Of a DNA stretch of 34,801 nt, positions 8,535 through 16,738 are shown piece after piece. The position numbers were made by a program, and so were the translations under genes. A model generated the notes under the pieces. The model had not been told where the DNA came from, made no database searches, and worked only from the letters and a program-made list of their open reading frames with translations. Source of the stretch: Deltaproteobacteria bacterium. Lineage in GTDB: Bacteria > Desulfobacterota > Desulfuromonadia > Desulfuromonadales > Geopsychrobacteraceae. The stretch's first letter is position 1, and each line of letters opens with the position of its first letter. Where the stretch lies: the NCBI GenBank assembly GCA_024280485.1, contig JAJRQB010000042.1, positions 1 through 34,801 on the forward strand, given 5' to 3'.

Positions 8535-9820
8535 TGAGCCGTAAGATCACACTCAACCACCTGACCCGCATCGAAGGTCACGCGCATCTGGTCATCGACA
8601 AACAAGCGGGCAAGATTGAATCCTGTCGCCTCGAAGTCGTCGAGTCTCCACGTTTTTTTGAAGCACTCCTCAAGGGCCGCCATTTCAGCGACATCGCACC
8701 GATTGTTGCGCGGGTCTGCGGGGTCTGTTCAATTTCACATACCATGGCTTCGTTGATGGCGACCGAAAATGCCCTGGGGATCGAAACTGACCCGCGCGCA
8801 AAAATACTCCGCCGCCTACTCAGTCAGGGTGAAATTCTGCAGAGTCATCTACTACAGCTCTACTTTATGGCTGCTCCCGATTATCTGGGCATCCCCAGCA
8901 TTTTCCAACTGCTCAACCAGCGTAGTGACCTGTTCAGCCGCGCCCTGCGTCTGAAACGTACCGCCAACAAAATCTGTGAACTGATCGGCGGACGCGCAGT
9001 TCACCCGGTGACGACGGCGATCGGCGGTTTCTCTGCACTCCCCGAAGCGAGCGAGCTCAAACAGTTACGCCAGGACCTGGTCGATGCCCTGCCCGACCTG
9101 GAGGCCACCGTTGAACTCTTTGCGGGGTTCGATTTTCCAGAATTTTCTCGCCCGGCGGAACAGGTCTGCCTTAAGCAGACCGGTCAGTACCCGCTGCACG
9201 CAGAACGTGTGATCAGTAGTTGCGGGATAGATCAAAGCGTTTCAGAGTTCAAAGCGTCTATCGATGAATATATTGTGCCCCATTCAACCGCCAAGATGGC
9301 GCGTACCGAACGGGGTCACTACTGTGTCGGCGCTCTGGCACGGGTCAAGAACAGCTACCGCCATCTGTCGCCGATGGCGAAAAAGGTTGCTAGCGCCCTG
9401 CAGATGGACCCTGAGACCGATAACCCCTTCCATGGGCTCAAGGCTCGTCTGATCGAAGTCATCCATTTTGTGGAAGAGGCGATTCATGCCATTGATGATC
9501 TGTTGTTGCATAGTTTTAGCAGCGCACGCACAACTGCCATGCCGAAGGGCGGGGGACAAGGGCTTGCTGCGGTAGAAGCCCCACGTGGGTTGTTGTTTCA
9601 TGCCTACACATACGATCAAGACGGCTTACTCGAAACGGCGGATTGCATTATTCCAACGGCGCAAAACCTCGCCAGCATTGAAGCTGATATCGAAAGCCTG
9701 TTACCTGACCTGCTCGATCTGCCGGACGAGCAACTCAAACAACGCGTTGAAACCCTGATCCGTTCCTACGATCCCTGCCTCAGCTGCTCGACCCATCAGC
9801 TTCGGGTCGCTATCAAATAA
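8534..9820 (+). CDS. hydA: Group 3b hydrogenase alpha (large, catalytic) subunit
   Basis: This 428-residue catalytic subunit binds the NiFe(CN)2CO centre. The N-terminal ligand motif is RVCGVCSISH (C62, C65), preceded by the family signature RIEGHAHL. The C-terminal motif is DPCLSCSTH (C415, C418, H421). Only seven residues (QLRVAIK) follow the histidine, which would be the peptide removed by a maturation endopeptidase; no such protease or Hyp gene is in the window. Length and sequence fit the bidirectional NAD(P)-linked group 3b rather than uptake-type group 1. In the older literature these enzymes are also called sulfhydrogenases because they can reduce sulfur in vitro. It is the last gene of the operon; no strong terminator is visible after it. 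Confidence 0.94.
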   Translation: MSRKITLNHLTRIEGHAHLVIDKQAGKIESCRLEVVESPRFFEALLKGRHFSDIAPIVARVCGVCSISHTMASLMATENALGIETDPRAKILRRLLSQGEILQSHLLQLYFMAAPDYLGIPSIFQLLNQRSDLFSRALRLKRTANKICELIGGRAVHPVTTAIGGFSALPEASELKQLRQDLVDALPDLEATVELFAGFDFPEFSRPAEQVCLKQTGQYPLHAERVISSCGIDQSVSEFKASIDEYIVPHSTAKMARTERGHYCVGALARVKNSYRHLSPMAKKVASALQMDPETDNPFHGLKARLIEVIHFVEEAIHAIDDLLLHSFSSARTTAMPKGGGQGLAAVEAPRGLLFHAYTYDQDGLLETADCIIPTAQNLASIEADIESLLPDLLDLPDEQLKQRVETLIRSYDPCLSCSTHQLRVAIK

Positions 9821-9887
9821 TTTTCAAAGTAAAAAAAAACAACTAAAAACTTTCCACTCGCCAGTTGCCACCCTCAGAAAACAGACC

Positions 9888-10580
9888 TTAGTCACAAAAA
9901 CCCAGTTGTTGCAGACCCTTCACAACGATGGCCGCCATCTGCTCGGGATTTAACCGACTGTTGTTAAGCACCAGATGATAATTCAAAGGGTCATCAAGTC
10001 GACTCCCAGCCAATCGGGTAACAAAATCATCTCGCTGTTTCTGATGCAGGTTAACAAAGTCGGTCGCCTGCACCTTGTCCATACCACGACTCGTCATGAC
10101 CTTATTGACTCGAAACTCCAGCGGCGCAACCAGTCGCAGATGAAAAATATTTTCCATCTCAGGAGACGTAACTGCGCCGCCACTACCGACAATAATACAG
10201 TTTCCAGAGGTTGCAAATTTACATATTGCCCGACGCAGATGCGCCGACAGCTGAGTCTCCTCGGCGTGACTGTCATCGAGAAACATGGCGAAAATGGATT
10301 TGAGTACCGCTGGGGTATCACGAGATTTTTCGATCTTCTCGATCGTGAACCCACTAACCCTTGCCACTTCCTCTAGAATCTCCCGGTCGATCACAGACCA
10401 GGACTCGCCCAACCGCCGCGCCAGTTCCGTAGCCAACGGATAGGCCTGACAACCAAATTCACGTGAAATGGTGATGCAAGGGCCTTCACTCTCTCCTTGA
10501 GCCTTGCGCGCCTGAGCCTGACGATGCCAGGCCGCCAAGCGTGCCTCGTCTCTGATTGACAAACTTGAATCTCTGGACAT
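9888..10580 (-). CDS. Cytidylate kinase-like family protein
   Basis: This 230-residue protein belongs to the cytidylate-kinase-like family, which has a P-loop kinase fold but often lacks a classical Walker A lysine. CITISREFGCQAYPLATELARRL (residues about 35-57) aligns with the usual ITISREyGSGG segment; here the loop is FGCQAYPLA, without the Gly-Lys-Ser/Thr of true nucleotide kinases. WSVIDREILEEVAR and CIIVGSGGA follow in the family order. The start at 10580 has AGGAAAGGGGG upstream; an in-frame ATG 69 bases earlier has none. The substrate is unknown, and the neighbouring genes give no obvious metabolic link. Confidence 0.8.
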   Translation of the reverse strand: MSRDSSLSIRDEARLAAWHRQAQARKAQGESEGPCITISREFGCQAYPLATELARRLGESWSVIDREILEEVARVSGFTIEKIEKSRDTPAVLKSIFAMFLDDSHAEETQLSAHLRRAICKFATSGNCIIVGSGGAVTSPEMENIFHLRLVAPLEFRVNKVMTSRGMDKVQATDFVNLHQKQRDDFVTRLAGSRLDDPLNYHLVLNNSRLNPEQMAAIVVKGLQQLGFCD

Positions 10581-10947
10581 ACTGCCCCCTTTCCTGTAGT
10601 TAGTCAGTGGAAAGATCTGCGCTCTCAGCTGACCAACCACATACGGCAATCAGCTCAAGATACATGTGTAAATTATAGCAGGCGATACTGCAGAATTTAT
10701 CGTTATTTGCTTAATATTTAATTCTAGCGACATGAGCCAGCCATGCCGGTTTCTGCCCTCCAAGGAGCCACACAGAATCTGGAGCCAAAATTACACCTTG
10801 CAGACACCAGAATACGGATTTAAATGGGATTAATGCTCTTAACCTGAAACAGGCACGTCCGTTCCGGGTGCACCTGTTTCAGGTTGAAATCAAAATATTG
10901 GGTATTCAAGCCTTCTCAGTTTTTCAGACTTTGATCGGTTTGGCCGC
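10581..10947. other. Intergenic region with a 13-bp inverted repeat
   Basis: No gene was found. The main structure is AACCTGAAACAGG (10841-10853) facing CCTGTTTCAGGTT (10873-10885), a perfect 13-base inverted repeat around a 19-base loop, 62 bases beyond the stop of the minus-strand chemoreceptor gene. There is no U-tract on either strand, so it is a stem-loop that could protect the mRNA end or block 3' degradation rather than a standard terminator. Confidence 0.5.
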
Positions 10948-13101
10948 TTATCCCAAATCACTCCAACCGATAGATGCCTGCTGTTCTGGTTCCTCAGAAG
11001 CCTTATTCTGCACTGGGAAATCGGGAGCGGCAAACTGGCTGTACCCTTTCAGGGTAAAGCGGCTGAGCAACTGTTGCATGTGGCTCGCCTGACTGGCCAA
11101 TTCTTCGCTGGTGGCGGCGCTTTCTTCGGCACTTGCAGTATTCTGATGGATGACCCGATCAATCTGCTCCAACCCCTGATTCACCTGGGCAACGCCCTGC
11201 GCCTGTTCGCTGCTCGATGCCGCGATCGCTTCAATAAGATTAGATACCTTGGTGATGGAATTCACAATCTCATCGAGGGCTCCTGCCGTTTTCTCGGCGA
11301 TCTGGGTCCCATTGGTGGCTTTTGCCACCGAACCTTCGATCAGTTCGGCAGTCTCTTCTGCGGCCTTGGCACTTCGCGCTGCGAGGTTGCGAACCTCCCC
11401 GGCAACCACCGCAAAACCTTTACCATGTTGACCGGCACGTGCGGCCTCAACCGCAGCATTAAGTGCCAACAGGTTGGTCTGGAAGGCAATCTCGTCGATG
11501 ACCTTGATGATTCGGCTGATGTCCTTGCTGGCTCCGTTGATCTCACCCATAGCAGCAATCATCGCGCCCATGCTAGTGGAACCGGTGTCGGCGGCCTTAC
11601 GTGCCTCAGCAGTCAGCTGATTGACCTGCTTGGCATTCTCAGCACTCTGCGTGCTCTGCTTGCCAATTTCGGTCATAGAAGCCGAAATCTGCTCCAAAGA
11701 GGCCGCCGACTCAGTGGCCCCTTTTGACAGGTTCTGACTGGCATCGGACATCTGGGAACTGCCGGAGTTGATTTGCTCGCCGGAATGTTTCATCTGCTGA
11801 ATGACATTATTCAGATCCACGCCGAGCTGTTCAATGGCACCACGTAACAGGTCTTTTTCGTCATGGGCTTGAATTTCAAAGGTCAAATCCCCGCTGGCCA
11901 ATTGCTGCAGGGGCTCAATGACTTCCTTCTGCAAACTATCCGCAAAAGAGTCCATCGCATTGCCGAGGCGCCCGATTTCATCCCCACGGTTCAGATTCAG
12001 ACGGTTATCGACATGCCCCAGCTCCATCGATTCGATCATACCGACAGTCTTGCTTAATGGGCCAATGATACTGCGAGTAAAGACAAAACCCAAACCCATC
12101 GAGGCGATAATGCCAAACAATATGCTACCCCAAAGCATCAGGTTAACGTTTCCAGCTATCTGCTCTGCGCTTTGGGTCTCTTTCTGCATCGACAGGCGTG
12201 CTTTGGCTACCAACTCATACAATATGTCCTGGCTTCTGCTGATCAACGGGGCGCTGACCGTCAAAGCCTGAACCTGCATGGCCCGCTGGTTGGCTAGAGC
12301 GGTATCGATTGGCACCACCAGGCGACCGATGGCTTCAGAAACTGCAAGAATCGAAGGCATGACCTCAACGACAAATTCTTCGCGAGCCAGGTCAACTTCT
12401 TCGATTTCAAAGAAATCCGCAATCGAAACCATTGAGTTTTTAACAGATTCCAGTTGGGCAAGAACCTCCTGCCGGGTACTCTCGACAACCTTATTTTCCG
12501 ATTTAAGGGTTTGAACCCAGAGACCTATTTCGGTATTAAGTGGATCTTTTTCAACCGTCAGCTCCACGCCATCATTGATATTTTCGCTCAAAAGGATCGT
12601 CCAGCTCTGATAGGAAACAAGTTTTTTCTGTGCCTCTAGTTCCAGCAGTACCGGATTGCTGATCTTCTGTGCATCGAATTCGCGACTCAAGTTCAGATAA
12701 GACTCAAGTTCGCTCTGCCAGGCGTCCCATTGGCCGCTGAACTCCTGCCACAACTCAACCTCAGCCGGTTCATGAGAAAGGTCACTGTAGTCGGCCATCG
12801 CCTTTAGCGCCGCCTCTTTCGACTTTTCCATGAACTCATATTCGGCGTTACGTTGTTCAAGTGAAAGAGTTGCGTCAAGCAGAGTGCGCTCTGCACTCTT
12901 CATCGCTTCGAGAGATTGGTTGAGAGTGAGGATCGCGTCAAGTGCCGGAGCTTCTTCAGAGCTGATAGTAAACAGAATCTCTGTCAGTCGCGACGTGCCC
13001 CACCAACCAGCCAGGCCGACCAGCAGGCAGACCAAAGCTACCAACGAAAAAGCGCCAAACAATTTTTTCTGCAGACTTATCGAGGCAAATAATCCACTCA
13101 T
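10948..13101 (-). CDS. Methyl-accepting chemotaxis protein with long periplasmic helical (HBM-like) sensor and tandem HAMP
   Basis: This is a 717-residue chemoreceptor. TM1 lies at about 11-31, a predicted all-helical periplasmic region at about 32-320, and TM2 at about 320-342. The sensor length fits a helical bimodular (HBM) domain such as Pseudomonas McpS, but this is a length and helicity argument only. Two HAMP-type linkers follow ([21 protein letters not shown], then [13 protein letters not shown]), then the MCP coiled coil with tip [20 protein letters not shown]. It ends GWSDLG with no CheR-binding pentapeptide. AAGGAAGGGTGAGGG precedes the ATG. A binding-protein gene ends 73 bases upstream on the same strand, suggesting joint transcription and possibly joint sensing. 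Confidence 0.92.
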   Translation of the reverse strand: MSGLFASISLQKKLFGAFSLVALVCLLVGLAGWWGTSRLTEILFTISSEEAPALDAILTLNQSLEAMKSAERTLLDATLSLEQRNAEYEFMEKSKEAALKAMADYSDLSHEPAEVELWQEFSGQWDAWQSELESYLNLSREFDAQKISNPVLLELEAQKKLVSYQSWTILLSENINDGVELTVEKDPLNTEIGLWVQTLKSENKVVESTRQEVLAQLESVKNSMVSIADFFEIEEVDLAREEFVVEVMPSILAVSEAIGRLVVPIDTALANQRAMQVQALTVSAPLISRSQDILYELVAKARLSMQKETQSAEQIAGNVNLMLWGSILFGIIASMGLGFVFTRSIIGPLSKTVGMIESMELGHVDNRLNLNRGDEIGRLGNAMDSFADSLQKEVIEPLQQLASGDLTFEIQAHDEKDLLRGAIEQLGVDLNNVIQQMKHSGEQINSGSSQMSDASQNLSKGATESAASLEQISASMTEIGKQSTQSAENAKQVNQLTAEARKAADTGSTSMGAMIAAMGEINGASKDISRIIKVIDEIAFQTNLLALNAAVEAARAGQHGKGFAVVAGEVRNLAARSAKAAEETAELIEGSVAKATNGTQIAEKTAGALDEIVNSITKVSNLIEAIAASSSEQAQGVAQVNQGLEQIDRVIHQNTASAEESAATSEELASQASHMQQLLSRFTLKGYSQFAAPDFPVQNKASEEPEQQASIGWSDLG

Positions 13102-13174
13102 CCCTCACCCTTCCTTGCGTTTTGCCAGCCTCCCCTCACTAGGTGAGGCTGATAGATTTAGAGCTTGCTTCTGC

Positions 13175-13963
13175 TTAATTGAAAAACTTCTGTCCCGCTG
13201 GAGAGCGAAAAAAATCAATCAGTTTCTGAACTTCAGGAGTCGGCTCGCCAACGGTGATCAGCGCCAAAGGACGGCTGATATCATCAGTATTAACCAGCTT
13301 GGCATTTTCCGGATTCAACTTATAGAAGCCTTCGCTGACCGCGCCAATACCGCCCTTGTTTTTCGAAACCTGCTGAATCTCCAGCCGGGTGCTCTTAACG
13401 ATTATTGCGTCGGCGACGTAATCGGCTTTTTTCATGACCTTCTTCTGAAACACGGCACGCGTTGCGCTGCCGGCATGACTAGTGACGACTTTAACCGGCA
13501 TATCCGTGCCACCGACGTCTTTCCAATTTGTGACGGCACCGGTGTTCAACTTTGAAAGCTGATCAAAAGTCAGAGCGCTGACCGGATTATCCTTATTTAC
13601 GATAGGGATGATGACGTCCTTGGCAATCTCGTGAAAAATCAGATTGTCTGGAATAGTGATTTCCTTACCAGCCTTCTTTGCGGCCTTTTTTGCTGACTTA
13701 ATTGCGCTTTCCAAAGGGCTGGAGGCTGCGGCCACTTTGGTTTTGCCGTCAAGAAGGGCCATCATACCCTTACCAGTTCCAACACCATCAACCTTGATGT
13801 CATCACCGCTTGCAGCTTTGTACGCAGCAGCACCAGGCTCTAAAAAGCGTTTCTGACAGGTGGTTGAGCCCCAGACTGCCATCTTGGCAGCAACTGCCAC
13901 GGATGACATCAAGAACAGTGCACTTACAATCAATGTAATCATTTTCAATAGCTGTTTCGACAT
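13175..13963 (-). CDS. PstS-like periplasmic substrate-binding protein
   Basis: This 262-residue exported binding protein is of the phosphate-binding (PstS/PBP-like) family. The signal peptide is about residues 1-25 (KQLLKMITLIVSALFLMSS, cut near AVAA). Family features are VDGVGTGKGMMALLDG, which corresponds to the phosphate-binding GxGTG loop, the segment LTFDQLSKLNTGAVTNWKDV, and VTSHAGSATRAVF. The start at 13963 has AAAGGAGAAC upstream; an in-frame ATG at 14008 does not. No PstC/A/B transporter genes are nearby. The next gene is a chemoreceptor, so this may be a receptor-associated ligand binder rather than part of an ABC importer. Because arsenate mimics phosphate and an arsenic island follows, oxyanion binding is a plausible guess. 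Confidence 0.85.
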   Translation of the reverse strand: MSKQLLKMITLIVSALFLMSSVAVAAKMAVWGSTTCQKRFLEPGAAAYKAASGDDIKVDGVGTGKGMMALLDGKTKVAAASSPLESAIKSAKKAAKKAGKEITIPDNLIFHEIAKDVIIPIVNKDNPVSALTFDQLSKLNTGAVTNWKDVGGTDMPVKVVTSHAGSATRAVFQKKVMKKADYVADAIIVKSTRLEIQQVSKNKGGIGAVSEGFYKLNPENAKLVNTDDISRPLALITVGEPTPEVQKLIDFFRSPAGQKFFN

Positions 13964-14246
13964 GTTGAGTTCTCCTTTATCGGGGGAAGATGGATAAACA
14001 TTTGCCATACAACAGAACTTTATTGGCCAATATTATTTGAGTCTACAAATTATTAACAGGGGCTAAAGCGGTTGTCAATGTAGTCTAATAATTTTCTTTA
14101 GGATTTCTATCCCACATAATTTTACGGAAATTTATTGTGGCAATTGACTGCAAACAGACCGAGCTGATGCGATTCAGGGAGAGAACAATAATTTATTTGC
14201 GAAGGTAGGTACGGCGGTGAATTTAACGAAAGTCCGGTTGAAGAAG

Positions 14247-15215
14247 TCAGGTCGAAGCAGATATTATTTCCATCGCCATGAGGCCCAATTTGCCAGGCTT
14301 TATCCGAATGGCATCAGAGCTACAGAAGGCGGTACAGAGATCGCACTCCGTACAGTTTTGAACATGTGCTTTAGGAGGCTGCCCTTGCATTGCTGGCGGG
14401 AGCATAGCTCCTGTCGGACAAAGCCCGACGCAACCGGTACAGCCTGTACACTCGTCCCCTGAGAAATCTATTGTAGGAAACAGGCGTCCAGTCAGGTCCA
14501 CACGTTGATCATCCGAAAGCCGCTTCAAAAGCTGCAGAAGAAGCATACGTCGGGCAGGAAGTGCCTTGTCGCCAAAGGAGCGGTCAGGCATTTCCTGAAG
14601 TGCATCAGCCAGGGAATGGGCCGCTACCTTCGACTGACGCCGCAGGAGACTAAAGAATTCGCGACGGCTGACGCTTTTTTCATGATAATCAAGGTCAGTT
14701 GTCTGCTCAATCAGTTGAGCATGCGCTACGCTTTCACTCACCTGTTCTGCGGATATTTTGAGATAAGGGAGCATCACCGCATTGGGACATTCACGGCATT
14801 CGGTTAAATTCAACTGAAAGGGCCGGCCAAGGGCCAGAGAACTAGCCAACAGGAGCTCAGGATTGCAGAGTAACCCCAGACAGTGAAGACGAGCATGACC
14901 AACAGTTGAGGGCCTGCCACTACAAGCCAGGACAGGTCGATCTTCAGCGGCGAGCTTTTTCAGCGTATGGACAAAAGGAAGTTCTCTAGCAACCAGAGCA
15001 CCTGTCGGGCAAACAGCAACACAGAGCAGGCACCGCTGACAATCAGATTCTTCCCAATGTAATCCATCATCTGTCCAGCGGATCGCTCCACTCGGACAGA
15101 TTTTGAAACAACGATCACAATCGGTCGGCTTATAACGGTGCTGTACGCAGCGTGAGCGTTCAACCTTCAAGCCTTGATGGGCCAGCAACATTTTCAGCGC
15201 CGGGTTAGGCAACAT
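14247..15215 (-). CDS. Polyferredoxin (four 4Fe-4S motifs) of the arsenate reductase cluster, NapF-like C-terminal half
   Basis: This 322-residue iron-sulfur protein has no signal peptide or membrane segment. The Fe-S motifs are CDRCFKICP (C33, C36, C40, with C23 as possible fourth ligand), CQRCLLCVAVCP (C59-C69), CTGCTGCVGLCP (C256-C266) and CTECDLCTAFC (C288-C298). A central part has further cysteines (C98, C112, C117, C140, C143). Residues 181 onward (SVSRREFFSLLRRQ) look like the start of a NapF-type ferredoxin, so the protein may be a fusion of two ferredoxin modules. It begins eight bases after the chaperone gene. Possible roles are cytoplasmic Fe-S handling or maturation of the reductase. 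It does not replace a membrane anchor directly. Confidence 0.85.
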   Translation of the reverse strand: MLPNPALKMLLAHQGLKVERSRCVQHRYKPTDCDRCFKICPSGAIRWTDDGLHWEESDCQRCLLCVAVCPTGALVARELPFVHTLKKLAAEDRPVLACSGRPSTVGHARLHCLGLLCNPELLLASSLALGRPFQLNLTECRECPNAVMLPYLKISAEQVSESVAHAQLIEQTTDLDYHEKSVSRREFFSLLRRQSKVAAHSLADALQEMPDRSFGDKALPARRMLLLQLLKRLSDDQRVDLTGRLFPTIDFSGDECTGCTGCVGLCPTGAMLPPAMQGQPPKAHVQNCTECDLCTAFCSSDAIRIKPGKLGLMAMEIISAST

Positions 15216-15223
15216 CGCAAACC

Positions 15224-15844
15224 TCAGGCTTTTTGGCTCTTGACGAATGTCTGAAGCAATTCGCCGAGCTCTCGGTAAAAATTACTGGTTGCACCTTCAG
15301 TGACCTTGCTGGAGAAGTCGACCGCCCAACGTCCCAGATGGTTCTGCAAAAAAGTCCTGCGGACAGATTCAAACTCTGAAGCAGCCTTCTGGTTGCCTGT
15401 AGCCAGTGCTTCAGCCTTACGAAAGCTCACCAGATATAGAAACTCCAACTCAACGGCCACGTGATCCGGCATCTCCAGAAAATCTTCTGCAGGCTCAAAA
15501 CCTACCTGCTGGTAACAAGCCTTGGCATTCATTGTCGAATCACCCATAACGACCTTTTCGCCTTCGAGATAGCAGGAACCATAAGGTTTGGCCAGGATTC
15601 CATAAGGCCCCAGGAAGAGGCGTGTGTAATCAAGGAGCAAATTCTCAAGAGTATCTTCCCGAAAGCTGGTACCGAGAAGGGTCCCCACACCTTTGCTTTG
15701 CGGCGCACAGAGGCCAAGGGCCGTCTCGAGTTGGCCAAAAAGATCTTCTTCAAGAAACATTTTTTCAGGCTGATAGAAACAGGCACTCAATAAACGATAA
15801 ACATCTGCAGTCGCAGCGACTTTGGCACCATCAGTATTTTCCAT
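15224..15844 (-). CDS. TorD/DmsD-family molybdoenzyme chaperone (ArrA-specific by context)
   Basis: This 206-residue cytoplasmic helical protein is of the TorD family, which binds the Tat signal and apoprotein of molybdopterin reductases until cofactor insertion. Supporting features are the N-terminal VYRLLSACFYQPEK, LLLDYTRLFLGPYG (about 71-84), and DHVAVELEFLYLVSFRKAEA, the conserved helix with the E-L-E-F-L-Y core. The start at 15844 has GAGGGAG immediately upstream; a TTG twelve bases further up overlaps that site and is unlikely. It lies between the ArrB-type gene and the polyferredoxin gene, so ArrA is its probable client. An intrinsic terminator lies between arrB and this gene. Confidence 0.88.
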   Translation of the reverse strand: MENTDGAKVAATADVYRLLSACFYQPEKMFLEEDLFGQLETALGLCAPQSKGVGTLLGTSFREDTLENLLLDYTRLFLGPYGILAKPYGSCYLEGEKVVMGDSTMNAKACYQQVGFEPAEDFLEMPDHVAVELEFLYLVSFRKAEALATGNQKAASEFESVRRTFLQNHLGRWAVDFSSKVTEGATSNFYRELGELLQTFVKSQKA

Positions 15845-15854
15845 GATCTCCCTC

Positions 15855-15886
15855 AAAAAAAGTGGTGGGGCCTTAAGACCCCACCA
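15855..15886 (-). terminator. Intrinsic terminator between arrB and the chaperone gene
   Basis: On the minus strand a 12-base-pair hairpin, TGGTGGGGTCTT pairing with AAGGCCCCACCA (15886-15875 with 15874-15863), is followed by AC and seven T (plus-strand A run, 15855-15861). The T run abuts the ribosome-binding site of the chaperone gene. It looks like a full terminator, so the chaperone and polyferredoxin would be made by read-through or by a minor promoter. Confidence 0.85.
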
Positions 15887-15927
15887 TGCAGACTAATCAA
15901 TGATTTGCAGTAAGGCAATCAAATGCA

Positions 15928-16710
15928 TTAAACCGTCGGATCGCCGTAGCTACGGACATAAAAGACATTTGGCTCTGTGCCCTCGTCTTCTTTATAGCGC
16001 ATCAGGGTCTTCTTGTTGGCAGCCTTGACCTTGCTGACATTACTGGCCGCATCGTTCTGGTCACCAAAGATACGTGCCTCGGCCGGGCAGGCTTCGACAC
16101 AGGCAGGCTGCTCGCCGTTGGCGACCTTGTGCTGACAGAAGATACATTTTTCTACCACACCTGCCTTACGCACCGGTTGATAATCACCTGATTTGAACTG
16201 GTTGACATCGGGTGGCAACCCACCAGCCTTTTGCACGACCTCAGCAGCAGAGGCAGTACAACCAGGGATCAGTTCAGTTTTGTCGTACCAGGCCGACTGG
16301 GTCTTCTTGCCGTGCAGGTTAAAACTGATAACGCTGGAATTTTCACCCCGGTTGCTGGCATCGTCCAGAACCAGTTCACTGTAGGGGCAGGCATCCTGGC
16401 ATTGACGGCAACCGATACAGCGACCCTGATTATGCAGTGTGCTGCCATCTGCGGCCTTGAACATCGCCTTGGGGGTCACCGGACAGACCATGACACAAGG
16501 GGCCTCGCTACAGTGGTTACATAGCACTGGCATCTGGGTATAGCGGGTCTTGGGGAAAACCCCTTCGGTTTTCATGACAAAGTCGGCCCAATTGTGGCTC
16601 TGCCCGTCCGAGCGGGCTTCGGTATTGTTTTCGTTCTTGCAGGCAAGTGCGCAGGCTCCACAGCCGACACACTTGTGCAGGTCAATTGCCATTCCATATT
16701 TTTTCGACAT
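15928..16710 (-). CDS. arrB: Arsenate respiratory reductase iron-sulfur subunit ArrB (DmsB/PsrB family)
   Basis: This 260-residue four-cluster ferredoxin subunit partners the molybdopterin subunit. The motifs are CVGCGACALACKNEN (about 15-29), CNHCSEAPCVMVCPV (about 64-78), CIGCRQCQDACPY (about 98-110), and CIFCQHKVANGEQPACVEACP (about 185-205). It has no own signal; family members are carried out by the Tat signal of the catalytic subunit. AAGGAG lies six bases before the ATG, and the gene starts 28 bases after the arrA stop. Naming as ArrB rather than another DmsB-like protein depends on the ArrA call and the adjacent acr3/arsC genes. Confidence 0.88.
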   Translation of the reverse strand: MSKKYGMAIDLHKCVGCGACALACKNENNTEARSDGQSHNWADFVMKTEGVFPKTRYTQMPVLCNHCSEAPCVMVCPVTPKAMFKAADGSTLHNQGRCIGCRQCQDACPYSELVLDDASNRGENSSVISFNLHGKKTQSAWYDKTELIPGCTASAAEVVQKAGGLPPDVNQFKSGDYQPVRKAGVVEKCIFCQHKVANGEQPACVEACPAEARIFGDQNDAASNVSKVKAANKKTLMRYKEDEGTEPNVFYVRSYGDPTV

Positions 16711-16738
16711 AGTCGTCTCCTTAATCGTCAGTCAGAAA

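Noticed and set aside
10841-10885. Inverted repeat as an intrinsic terminator of the second chemoreceptor
   Set aside because: Stem is strong but no T-run follows on either strand; listed only as a stem-loop.
11074-11727. Plus-strand frame of 217 codons
   Set aside because: Antisense to the signalling domain of the second chemoreceptor; no protein family resemblance.
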